Assembly: GCA_038243635.1 (NCBI GenBank)
Contig: JBBSQW010000014.1
Location: 1 to 64,000, forward strand
Length of the DNA stretch: 64,000 nt
Direction of reading: 5' to 3'
DNA from: Pseudopedobacter sp038243635
GTDB lineage: Bacteria; Bacteroidota; Bacteroidia; Sphingobacteriales; Sphingobacteriaceae
The notes below the pieces were generated by a model. The model was not told the origin of the DNA. It saw only the letters and a list, made by a program, of their open reading frames with translations, and searched no databases. Shown in pieces: positions 35,481-44,060 of the stretch; the first letter of the stretch is position 1, and each line of letters begins with the position of its first letter. A program made the translations under genes and the position numbers.

Positions 35481-35553
35481 GCGAAAGTAGCTCAGTTGGT
35501 AGAGCACAACCTTGCCAAGGTTGGGGTCGCGAGTTCGAATCTCGTCTTTCGCT
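35481..35553 (+). tRNA. tRNA-Gly (GCC), copy 2
   Basis: Identical over all 73 bases to copy 1 at 35230-35302. It lies 120 bases before the start codon of the helicase-like gene; the upstream extension of that reading frame runs into this tRNA but is not coding. Confidence 0.95.
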
Positions 35554-35673
35554 CTTCACATCCAATCCACGCTAATCGGCTTTTCAATTGCCTTGGACCT
35601 AAGCCAAATGCAATTGACGGTATTAATAATTTCCAACTTCAAAACCATACAAAAAACGTACTTTCGCATAATT

Positions 35674-36858
35674 ATGGCTACGCTAGATAAATTAAAATTA
35701 AGCAAGCAATTGCTTACCTCAATGACCAATAACGGATATTTAAGTCCTACAGAACTACAAAGTATATTATTTCCAAGATTACACGGCGGACAAGATATTG
35801 TAGCAATTGGGCCTGATGGATGTGGGAAGACGACTACTTGTATATTAGCATGTCTAAATAAAATCACCAATACGGAAGAAATTGCTCCACGCATTCTTTA
35901 TTTGGTACCAGATATTGAAACCGGCGAAGATGTTTTGGATCAGTTTCATACTTTAAACCGAAACAGAGACCTGCGCTTTTTGGGGCTTTTTGCTGATGGA
36001 AGCAGCTTAGATCAACAAGTTTTAGAACTTACGGATGGCGTAGATATTATTGTTGCTACACCAGATAGAGCTAGAGCAGCCTATTTAAAGCTCGGCTTAA
36101 ACCTAAATAAAATATTACTTTTTGTAATTGACGACGCAGATTTGATTATTAAAAAAGGTTTAGTGTTGCCAACTACTGAATTGGTTAGAGGAATTAAAAA
36201 ATCACAGTTTTTAGTTTGCTCCGCTGTTTCTCATGAAAGGCTAGAGAAGCTTTATACTGGATTTATCCCTTTAGCTAATGTTATTGAAGTGGAGGATTTA
36301 GGAGATAACCTACTAAACACTGTTGAACAGTTGCTTTATCACGTACCAAATTTTGGAACCAAGCTTTACCTTATCCAACTACTAATGGAAGATAAAGACG
36401 TTTTTGATAAGGTTCTTATTTTTGCGAACACCCGGTTTACCGCGGAAACTGTTTATAAAAACTTAGTTAAAGACTTTGGAGATGAGATTGCGGTTTACTT
36501 GCCTGCACACTTTACCGAAAATACTTTTAATCAGCTTATTGATTTTAAATTAGCCCCTAAGAGCCGAATTTTAATTGTAGCGAATGAAGATGTGGATGAT
36601 TTAGATGTTTCAGATTTTCCATGTGTGATTAATTTTGACATTCCCGAAAATGCACTCACCTACACTCAACGGGTTCTATTGCGCACTGAATCGCAAAAGG
36701 AACAACTTGCAATTACATTTTGCACAGACTTAGAACTTAGCCAGATAAGAAAGTTGGAGCAAAAGCAAGGGAAGAAAATGCAGCTAATGGAACTTCCAGA
36801 AGACCTTTATATTGTTAAAGATAAGCCTAAGAGGACTCTTGATGACGAAAATAAATAA
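35674..36858 (+). CDS. Degenerate DEAD-box helicase-like protein
   Basis: A 394-residue protein with two RecA-like domains as in DEAD-box helicases but altered motifs. Motif I reads 'GPDGCGKTTTC'. Motif II is 'DDAD' in 'LLFVIDDADLIIKK', motif III 'SAV' in 'VCSAVSHER', and motif VI, normally HRxGRTGR, is 'YTQRVLLRTESQKE'. The Q-motif-like 'YLSPTELQSILFP' is recognisable. The frame is open further upstream into a tRNA; the ATG at 35674 is the sensible start. It may bind ATP but the loss of motif VI arginines makes normal helicase activity doubtful. An RNA-binding or regulatory role is possible. Confidence 0.72.
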   Translation: MATLDKLKLSKQLLTSMTNNGYLSPTELQSILFPRLHGGQDIVAIGPDGCGKTTTCILACLNKITNTEEIAPRILYLVPDIETGEDVLDQFHTLNRNRDLRFLGLFADGSSLDQQVLELTDGVDIIVATPDRARAAYLKLGLNLNKILLFVIDDADLIIKKGLVLPTTELVRGIKKSQFLVCSAVSHERLEKLYTGFIPLANVIEVEDLGDNLLNTVEQLLYHVPNFGTKLYLIQLLMEDKDVFDKVLIFANTRFTAETVYKNLVKDFGDEIAVYLPAHFTENTFNQLIDFKLAPKSRILIVANEDVDDLDVSDFPCVINFDIPENALTYTQRVLLRTESQKEQLAITFCTDLELSQIRKLEQKQGKKMQLMELPEDLYIVKDKPKRTLDDENK

Positions 36859-36887
36859 AAAATAGTCGCATTTAATTGGCAAAGTCC

Positions 36888-36919
36888 TTGCATATTATGA
36901 TAAAAATTAAATATCTTCG
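36888..36919 (+). promoter_or_regulatory. Promoter of the histone-like gene
   Basis: TTG (36888-36890) and TATCTTCG (36912-36919), one base off TAnnTTTG, with a 21-base spacer. The leader would be about 30 bases. Confidence 0.45.
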
Positions 36920-36957
36920 TTTTAAACGAATAATTAATCATCAAATAAATATAAAAA

Positions 36958-37131
36958 ATGGACAAATTTAATGAATTAAAGGCACTTATCGGTGCAGCAG
37001 AAGCAGATGCAGTAGCTTTTTTTGACAAAGGAAACAAAGCTGCAGGAACAAGATTACGTAACGCTATGCAACAAACTAAGGTTTTAGCACAAGACATCCG
37101 TAACGAAGTTACTTCTAAGAAAAACGGATAA
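36958..37131 (+). CDS. Histone H1-like protein
   Basis: A 57-residue protein too short for many gene finders. It starts 'MDKFNELKALIGAAEADAVA' and continues 'FFDKGNKAAGTRLRNAMQQT', ending in 'EVTSKKNG'. This matches the small histone H1-like (Hc1-type) proteins of Bacteroidota, helical with Lys/Arg for DNA contact. It has its own promoter and terminator. The role would be nucleoid binding. An exact family match is from memory of the conserved sequence. Confidence 0.85.
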   Translation: MDKFNELKALIGAAEADAVAFFDKGNKAAGTRLRNAMQQTKVLAQDIRNEVTSKKNG

Positions 37132-37157
37132 TAATATTCATATTATTACCACAAAAC

Positions 37158-37189
37158 AAAAGCCTGACTTATTTAAGTTAGGTTTTTTT
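37158..37189 (+). terminator. Terminator after the histone-like gene
   Basis: CCTGACTT (37163-37170) pairs with AAGTTAGG (37175-37182), including two G-U type pairs, then a run of seven T. Confidence 0.75.
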
Positions 37190-37213
37190 GTTTTTCAAAT
37201 AAGCCATTAGCCA

Positions 37214-38083
37214 ATGCTTAGCATTTGTATCCCTCATTATAATTTTAAAAATCCAGCGCTATTCGAAAGTCTTTTATTGCAATGTGAGAGCGTTCCAATT
37301 AAATTTGAGATTTTAATTGCTGACGACGCCTCTATAACCGCTAACAAATCCTATTTAGAAGCCTTTACTCAACCAACATTCAAAATTTTTTTCCTGAAAG
37401 ACAATATTGGTCGGTCTGCCATAAGAAATTTCTTGGCAAAAAAAGCGCAATATCCTAATCTTCTTTTTTTGGATGCCGATGCAGAGATTACTACAAAGGA
37501 TTTTATCGCTAAATACATTGAACATTTCGGAACAAAAATTATTTCGGGCGGAAGGATTTATTCTAATCAACAACCTAAACTTAATTACCTTCTCCATTAT
37601 AAATATGGCTCGCAAGTAGAGCAATATGCCAACAAACAATTTCAATCAAATAATTTTTTAGTTCCAAACTCTGTTTTTCCAAAACTAAGTTTTGACGAAA
37701 GCATCAAAGGCTATGGTTATGAGGATGTGATTTTTGGTCTCGACGCGAAAAAACACGGCTTGGAGCTTATTAGAGTTGACAACCCAGTTAAACACATTCA
37801 ACTCAAAAGTAATGAGGTATTTATTTTAGATACCGAACACGCCTTGCAAAACCTTATTAAACTGATTAAAAGCAAAAAACATATTGATTTAGAGCAACAG
37901 ATTCACATTTCCGAATTTTATGGAAAGCTAAAAAGATTTAGACTTACCTTTCTGCTATCCATTCAGCAAGATATAGTTTTAAAAAAGACAAAAGAATTGA
38001 TGATTTTAAACACTTTTTTTGGAGCAACCGTATTGCTTGCTTTGTATAAGCTTTACTATTACCATTCGCTACAAAAGCATTAA
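37214..38083 (+). CDS. Glycosyltransferase family 2
   Basis: A 289-residue GT-A enzyme. It begins 'MLSICIPHYNFKNPALFESLL' (in part), has 'EILIADDASI' for nucleotide binding, 'LFLDADAEITTKDFI' with the metal-binding DxD, and 'SIKGYGYEDVIFGLDAKKHG' with the catalytic-site Glu-Asp. The last 30 residues include a hydrophobic segment that may anchor it to the membrane. Its last four bases overlap the 3' end of the converging recQ gene. The acceptor is unknown. Confidence 0.85.
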   Translation: MLSICIPHYNFKNPALFESLLLQCESVPIKFEILIADDASITANKSYLEAFTQPTFKIFFLKDNIGRSAIRNFLAKKAQYPNLLFLDADAEITTKDFIAKYIEHFGTKIISGGRIYSNQQPKLNYLLHYKYGSQVEQYANKQFQSNNFLVPNSVFPKLSFDESIKGYGYEDVIFGLDAKKHGLELIRVDNPVKHIQLKSNEVFILDTEHALQNLIKLIKSKKHIDLEQQIHISEFYGKLKRFRLTFLLSIQQDIVLKKTKELMILNTFFGATVLLALYKLYYYHSLQKH

Positions 38084-39966
38084 AAATGATATTCATTATC
38101 ATTCTTTTTAATTACACCTGCGTCTAGTAAGGTTCTAATTAAACTTAGCTTCTCCTTCTCGTTTCCTTTTTTAATTGCAGAAAGCAATTGTCGAGTATCT
38201 GATTTCTGTTTCTTTAAATGATTTAAAACATCGGCAGTCATTTGTGACTCCAAGTTTCCAATCTCACTTCTTTTTTCTGCTAAGCAAACATCACAAATGC
38301 CGCATTTTTTGGCATCGGTTTCATCAAAATATTCTAAAATCTGCATACTTCTGCATTTATCTTGTTCAACAAAAGCCAAAGTACTTAACATTTTTTGGTG
38401 GTAATTCTGCTTACGCTCTGCAAAGTATTTTCTATCAATCAATAAATCCTCCGTTTTAAAACGTGGCTTTATAAAGGTTAACAAAGGCTGGTTAGTCTGT
38501 TGCTGGTAGCTGATAATCTCCAATTTATCTAGCTCTTGCAAATATTTAATGGCCATCGCTTTAGAAAGATTGTTCTTTTTAGCGATATCCATTTCTTTGA
38601 TATTGATAAACTGATCAAAAGCACCACCATATGCTCTCAATACGGATTTGATAAAACTGTCGAACTTTGAGTTTTCAACCTGAAAGCGGTATAAATCCTC
38701 TCCATCTACAATAAACTGAATACGCGAAAGCATCAGCGCACTTTCATTAAGTACAAAATAATCATCATGCTCTAAAAATTTTATCGCACTTATGGTACTC
38801 AACACATCTAACTGAAATTTAGAACAAAAATCGGCAAGGTTAAATTCGTAAGTAATACCTTCTCCTGATTCAAACGGAATTTGCAAGTAATTACAAATGA
38901 AATGATAGGTACGTTTGATCTCATCCGCAGACGGAAAATTTTGCTCATAACGTTTTTCAAAGCTAATCCGGTCACGTGGCTGAAACAACACTACAGCATA
39001 AGCCTTACGTTCATCTCGCCCTGCCCTACCCGCTTCCTGATAGTATGCTTCTAAACTTTCTGGAATTTCATAATGCACTACAAATCGCACATTCGGTTTA
39101 TCTATACCCATCCCAAAAGCATTTGTAGCAACCATCACCTTTACTTCATCATTTAACCAGGCGCTTTGTTTCTCGGCCCGTTCATCCAAATCTAAACCAG
39201 CATGATAATATTGAGCAGGTATTTTATTCTGATTCAAATATTTTGCAAGTTCTACGGTATCCCTCCTAGTTCTAACATATAAAATACCACTGCCAGTTAC
39301 ACCGTTACAAACATCTAAAAGCTTTTGTAATTTATTTTCTTGATTAATAACTGAGTAGCTTAAGTTTTGTCGCTCAAAACTTTTCCTAAAGATATTATTT
39401 TCTTTAAACGCTAGTTTTTCTATAATATCAACCTGCACTTTTTCCGTTGCTGATGCGGTTAAGGCTAAAACTGGCACATTTGGATGGATGGCTCTAAAAT
39501 CTTTAATATGCAAATACGGCGGGCGAAAATCATAACCCCATTGAGAGATACAATGCGCTTCGTCCACAGCCAACAGATTCACTTTCATATACTTTACGCG
39601 TTCCCGAACCAAATCAGAAAGCAGCCTTTCTGGCGATAAATACAAAAATTTAACCGGCCCGTAAATGCAGTTATCTAATGCAATATCAATCTCACGTTTG
39701 CCCATTCCAGAAACAATCGCTACTGCATTAATTCCACGGCGTTGCAAGTTTTCCACTTGGTCTTTCATCAGTGCAATTAAAGGAGAAATTACAATGCATA
39801 TACCCTCCATTGCCATTGCAGGCACTTGAAAACAAATAGATTTTCCGCCGCCGGTAGGCAGCAATGCTAAAGTATCTTTTCCGGCAAGCACAGCATTAAT
39901 GATTTCTTCCTGTAAAGGTCTAAATTCATCATATCCCCAAAACTGCTTTAAAATATCTTTATTCAA
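38080..39966 (-). CDS. recQ: ATP-dependent DNA helicase RecQ
   Basis: A 628-residue RecQ helicase. Motifs: 0 'FWGYDEFRPLQEEII', I 'LPTGGGKSICFQVPA', II 'DEAH' in 'AVDEAHCISQWGYDFRP', VI 'QEAGRAGRDE'. The zinc-binding region has 'CRSMQILEYF' and 'KKCGICDVC'. A short C-terminal region follows, without a clear HRDC domain; the tail is simply helical. It functions in recombination and fork repair. It converges with the GT2 gene. Confidence 0.95.
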   Translation of the reverse strand: MNKDILKQFWGYDEFRPLQEEIINAVLAGKDTLALLPTGGGKSICFQVPAMAMEGICIVISPLIALMKDQVENLQRRGINAVAIVSGMGKREIDIALDNCIYGPVKFLYLSPERLLSDLVRERVKYMKVNLLAVDEAHCISQWGYDFRPPYLHIKDFRAIHPNVPVLALTASATEKVQVDIIEKLAFKENNIFRKSFERQNLSYSVINQENKLQKLLDVCNGVTGSGILYVRTRRDTVELAKYLNQNKIPAQYYHAGLDLDERAEKQSAWLNDEVKVMVATNAFGMGIDKPNVRFVVHYEIPESLEAYYQEAGRAGRDERKAYAVVLFQPRDRISFEKRYEQNFPSADEIKRTYHFICNYLQIPFESGEGITYEFNLADFCSKFQLDVLSTISAIKFLEHDDYFVLNESALMLSRIQFIVDGEDLYRFQVENSKFDSFIKSVLRAYGGAFDQFINIKEMDIAKKNNLSKAMAIKYLQELDKLEIISYQQQTNQPLLTFIKPRFKTEDLLIDRKYFAERKQNYHQKMLSTLAFVEQDKCRSMQILEYFDETDAKKCGICDVCLAEKRSEIGNLESQMTADVLNHLKKQKSDTRQLLSAIKKGNEKEKLSLIRTLLDAGVIKKNDNEYHF

Positions 39967-40148
39967 CTTTTTGCGCTTTAAAACAAAGAAAGTGAATATT
40001 TATCGTTTTTTGACGTTCAGTTCTTTTGAAATTCATCTTTAGTATGCTTATTGAATGCAAAATCATTGTAAAAATAACATATAGATAAGCATACGCTAAG
40101 CGTCCAAACTTTTAAATTCATAAATTGCAGGTTGTTTAAATCCCCAAA

Positions 40149-43100
40149 ATGAAAAATATACTTTACCTAACATCTTTGTTTTTGATGTTATCAGGCACTA
40201 TTACCGCACAAGACAAAGAAAATAAATGGAACGTTGAGAAACCAATAGGCCCCAGTAAAACCATCAACTTTACAACAGACGAAGGCACTTACATGAATTT
40301 GGATGTTAGCCCAGATGGACAAACGATTGTATTTGATTTATTAGGCGATATATATAAAATGCCAATTGCCGGTGGAAAAGCCACCTTACTTACAGGAGGA
40401 ATGGCTTTTGAGGTGCAGCCTCGCTTTTCGCCCGATGGGAAATATATCTCCTACACTAGTGATAAAGACGGTGCCGACAATATTTGGGTAATGAATGTTG
40501 ATGGAAGTGGCCAACGCTCGGTTACTAGAGAAAAATTTAGACTTTTGAATAATGCTGTTTGGACACCTGACAGCAAGTACTTAATTGCCAGAAAGCATTT
40601 CACCGCTCGCCGTTCTTTAGGTGCCGGTGAACTTTGGATGTACCATTTTTCTGGCGGTTTTGAAGGTATTCAACTAACCAAAAAAAAGAACGATCAGCAA
40701 GATTTGGGAGAACCTTGGGTAGCACCTGATGGCAAATTCGTTTATTTTAGCGAGGATGTTAGCGAAGGTCCAAGTTTCAGGTACAATAAGGACCCTAACG
40801 GAGAAATTTATGCTATTAAAAAATTAAATTTCAATACTGGCGAGTTTGAAAAAGTAGCAGGAGGCTCGGGTGGCGCAGTACGCCCACAGGTTTCGCCAGA
40901 TGGTTCGCAAATGGCGTACGTTAAAAGAGACCGCTTAAAATCTGTGTTATATGTTCAGGATTTAACTACTGGAGAAGAGAAACCAGTTTATACGGAATTA
41001 TCAAAAGATCAGCAAGAAACATGGGCGATTTTTGGCGTATATCCTAATTTCAACTGGTTGCCAGATAGTAGAACCATTGTGTTTTACGCTAAGGGAAAAA
41101 TAAGAAAGGTTGATGCGATTACGTTGGGTACGGAGGAAATTCCTTTTTCTGTAAATGTAAAACAAACCATAACCGAAGCTTTGCATTTTGAGCAATCTGT
41201 TTTTAAAAATGATTTTGATGTTAAAATGATTAGACAGCTCACTACATCACCTGATGGTAAAAAAGTTGTTTTTAACGCCGCAGGATATTTATACATTAAA
41301 GAATTACCAAACGGCGAACCAGAAAGATTAACAGAAGGCACCGACTGGGAGTTTGAACCTGACTTTAGTCCTGATGGAAAATCCGTTGTTTTTACTACTT
41401 GGAACGACGAACTGCGTGGAGCCGTAATGAAATTCGATTTTAAAGGCAAAAAGTTGAATTCGGTAACTACCGAAAGAGGTTTTTACTATTCACCAAAATT
41501 TAACCGTAAAGGCGATTTAATTGTTTACCGAAAGGGAAGCGGAAACGAAACATTAGGCTTCTCCTACGGAAAAAATCCTGGTCTATATACCATAGCTCCA
41601 GAAAAAGGAACTGCAAAATTCATCTTAAAAAGCGGAAGAAGCCCACAGTTTAATACCCAAGACGATCGAATTTTATATCAATCGGCTGACGGCGAAACGA
41701 AAACTTTTAATAGTTGCGATTTAAACGGGAAAGATGTAAAAACACTTTATAACTCTACTCACGGCACAAACTTTATGCTTAGTCCAGATGGTCAGTGGAT
41801 GGCATTTAATGAAATGTTTAATATCTATATAACACCTGTGTTAAACACTGGGAGCACTTTAGAACTATCATCCTCCAATAAAGCGCTACCGTTAAAGAAG
41901 TTAACGAAAGATGCTGGAACTGATATTCATTGGAGTGCAGACAGTAGAATTGTTCATTGGACTTTAGGACCCGAATATTTCTCTAAACCGATAAAAGATG
42001 CCTTTAGTTTTGTTGTAGATGTTACAGATGACAAAGCAAAAAAAGAACCTGTTGACACTAGCGGAATTAATATAGGTTTAAAACTACAGACTGATAAACC
42101 CCAAGGCAGAATTGCTTTTAAAGGAGCAAGAATTATAACCATGGACGGTGAGGAAGTGATTGAACGCGGTACTATTGTAGTTAACGAAAATAAAATTGAA
42201 CAAATTGGTAAAGAAGATGCGGTGCAAATCCCAGAAGATGCCATAGTTTACGATGTGAGCGGTAAAACCATTATGCCAGGTATGGTAGATGTACACGCTC
42301 ATATCCCGACCAGTCCTGACGGGATTTCGCCGAAGCAAGATTGGCCTTACTACGTTAATTTAGCTTATGGTGTAACCACTTCACATGATCCTTCGAGCAA
42401 TACTCCCATGGTTTTTAGTCAGGCTGAAATGATTAAAGCTGGGCAAATGGTTGGTCCAAGAATGTATTCAACGGGTACAATTTTGTATGGTGCCGGTGGC
42501 GATTATAAAGCAGAAGTTAACAATTTTGACGATGCCAGATCTCATTTGCGTAGGTTAAAAGCAGTTGGTGCTTTCTCGGTAAAATCATACAACCAGCCGC
42601 GAAGAGACCAAAGACAACAAATTATACAGGCCGCAAGAGAACTCAGCATGGAAGTTGTGCCCGAAGGTGGTTCTACATTTTTCACCAATATGAGCATGAT
42701 TGCGGATGGACATACAGGAATAGAACATAATGTGCCTGTTTTTCCGCTTTACAAGGATGTAAATACATTTTGGAATGCAAGTAAAACTGCCTATACGCCA
42801 ACCCTAATTGTAGCATATGGTACGCAGTGGGGCGAAAACTATTGGTACGATAGAACCAATGTTTGGGAAAACGAAAAGCTTTTAACTTTTACACCAAAAT
42901 CAATTATAGATGAACGTAGTAGAAGAAGAACCACAGCTGAATATGGTGACTATGGACACATTGAAGCTTCAAGAGCGGTAAATGAACTAGCAAAAGGTGG
43001 CACTAAAATTAATTTAGGAAGTCACGGGCAGTTACAGGGCTTGGGAGCACATTGGGAACTTTGGATGTTGGCGCAAGGCGGGATGAAGCCTTTTGATTGC

Positions 43101-43379
43101 CTAAAAACTGCAACAATTAACGGTGCATTTTACTTAGGGATGGATAAAGAAATTGGATCTTTGAAACAAGGGAAATTAGCCGATTTAATCGTACTAAACT
43201 CAAATCCTTTAGACGACATCAGAAACTCCGAAAAAATACGCTATACCATGGTAAACGGAAGATTGTTTGATGTTTCTACCATGAATGAGGTTGGAAACAC
43301 CGAAAAACCGAGAGACAAATTTTGGTGGCAGTTTAGTAAATCAGAGAATTACATTATTCCAGAAAGCCAGTTAAATTAA
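40149..43379 (+). CDS. Exported amidohydrolase with N-terminal TolB-like beta-propeller
   Basis: A 1,076-residue exported enzyme with a signal peptide (1-20, 'LMLSGTITAQ'). Residues 40-620 hold WD40/TolB-like propeller repeats ('RFSPDGKYISYTSDKDG', 'QVSPDGSQMAYV', 'DFSPDGKSVVFTT'). An amidohydrolase domain follows from about 640: 'GARIITMDGEEVIERGTIVV', then the metal site 'MVDVHAHIP', 'GVTTSHDPSS' and 'ADLIVLNSNPLDDIR'. This fusion is widespread in Bacteroidota and taken to act on peptide- or amide-like substrates outside the cytoplasm. The specific substrate is unknown. Confidence 0.9.
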   Translation: MKNILYLTSLFLMLSGTITAQDKENKWNVEKPIGPSKTINFTTDEGTYMNLDVSPDGQTIVFDLLGDIYKMPIAGGKATLLTGGMAFEVQPRFSPDGKYISYTSDKDGADNIWVMNVDGSGQRSVTREKFRLLNNAVWTPDSKYLIARKHFTARRSLGAGELWMYHFSGGFEGIQLTKKKNDQQDLGEPWVAPDGKFVYFSEDVSEGPSFRYNKDPNGEIYAIKKLNFNTGEFEKVAGGSGGAVRPQVSPDGSQMAYVKRDRLKSVLYVQDLTTGEEKPVYTELSKDQQETWAIFGVYPNFNWLPDSRTIVFYAKGKIRKVDAITLGTEEIPFSVNVKQTITEALHFEQSVFKNDFDVKMIRQLTTSPDGKKVVFNAAGYLYIKELPNGEPERLTEGTDWEFEPDFSPDGKSVVFTTWNDELRGAVMKFDFKGKKLNSVTTERGFYYSPKFNRKGDLIVYRKGSGNETLGFSYGKNPGLYTIAPEKGTAKFILKSGRSPQFNTQDDRILYQSADGETKTFNSCDLNGKDVKTLYNSTHGTNFMLSPDGQWMAFNEMFNIYITPVLNTGSTLELSSSNKALPLKKLTKDAGTDIHWSADSRIVHWTLGPEYFSKPIKDAFSFVVDVTDDKAKKEPVDTSGINIGLKLQTDKPQGRIAFKGARIITMDGEEVIERGTIVVNENKIEQIGKEDAVQIPEDAIVYDVSGKTIMPGMVDVHAHIPTSPDGISPKQDWPYYVNLAYGVTTSHDPSSNTPMVFSQAEMIKAGQMVGPRMYSTGTILYGAGGDYKAEVNNFDDARSHLRRLKAVGAFSVKSYNQPRRDQRQQIIQAARELSMEVVPEGGSTFFTNMSMIADGHTGIEHNVPVFPLYKDVNTFWNASKTAYTPTLIVAYGTQWGENYWYDRTNVWENEKLLTFTPKSIIDERSRRRTTAEYGDYGHIEASRAVNELAKGGTKINLGSHGQLQGLGAHWELWMLAQGGMKPFDCLKTATINGAFYLGMDKEIGSLKQGKLADLIVLNSNPLDDIRNSEKIRYTMVNGRLFDVSTMNEVGNTEKPRDKFWWQFSKSENYIIPESQLN

Positions 43380-43403
43380 CTTATCTGCTAAACTCTTTTT
43401 TTA

Positions 43404-43440
43404 AAAGGACGTTGTTTTTTAGGAGCAGCGTCTTTTTTTA
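43404..43440 (+). terminator. Terminator after the amidohydrolase gene
   Basis: GACGTTG (43408-43414) pairs with CAGCGTC (43426-43432), followed by eight T. Confidence 0.75.
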
Positions 43441-43580
43441 TGCAATAAACTTGTTCTATTAATAAATTGCTAGAACTATACATAACTAAAAGATTGCGTT
43501 TTTGGATTAAAATTAGACACAAAAAGTAAGTTTAAAACAAAATTACGATTTTGAGGTTCCTCAACAATAAACCGATTATT

Positions 43581-43859
43581 ATGAAAGCTACTTGGAACGG
43601 ACAAATATTGGCAGAGAGTAATGATACCATTATCATAGAAAACAACCATTACTTCCCTGCGTCAGCAATAAACAAAAACTTTTTTAAACTTTCATCTAAG
43701 CATACCTGTTGCCCGTGGAAAGGCGAAGCTTCTTATTATACGATAGAAGTTGACGGAAAGCAAAATGGGGATGCTGCTTGGTTTTACCCAAAGCCAAAAA
43801 AGGAAGCCAGCGAGATAAAAAATTACGTTGCTTTTTGGAAAGACGTAAAGGTTGAGTAA
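43581..43859 (+). CDS. DUF427 family protein
   Basis: A 92-residue single-domain protein. It begins 'MKATWNGQILAESNDTIIIE' and has 'HYFPASAINKNFFK', 'HTCCPWKGEASYYTI' and 'DAAWFYPKPKKEASEIKNYV' in the order typical for DUF427. The start is placed at the ATG at 43581, which fits family length; an upstream TTG at 43551 is in frame. The family function is not known. Confidence 0.88.
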   Translation: MKATWNGQILAESNDTIIIENNHYFPASAINKNFFKLSSKHTCCPWKGEASYYTIEVDGKQNGDAAWFYPKPKKEASEIKNYVAFWKDVKVE

Positions 43860-44010
43860 GTCGTTAGATTTTTAAAAATCCCGACTTCCACAAGTTTTAT
43901 TGATTTTGACACTTTTTTTCTGATACTCCGAAACGATATGTTAAATTTTCAGAGCCGCTGTATTATAAAAAAAAGATTTGTATTTTACTGATATCAAAAT
44001 CTAAAACACA

Positions 44011-44040
44011 AAAAAGCCGTCTTTAAAAAGGCGGCTTTTG
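44011..44040. terminator. Bidirectional terminator between DUF427 and the TonB receptor
   Basis: AAAAGCCGTCTTT pairs with AAGGCGGCTTTT around a short A loop, with one non-canonical pair. It serves the reverse-strand receptor and could serve DUF427. Confidence 0.75.
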
Positions 44041-44060
44041 AAATTTACTTGATTTGGATT

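Noticed and set aside
35512..35673. N-terminal extension of the helicase-like frame
   Set aside because: It runs through the second tRNA-Gly gene. The ATG at 35674 gives the normal start.
41084..41449. Several 80-120 residue reverse frames inside the amidohydrolase gene
   Set aside because: They lie wholly within a well-supported coding region and show no domain or start signals.
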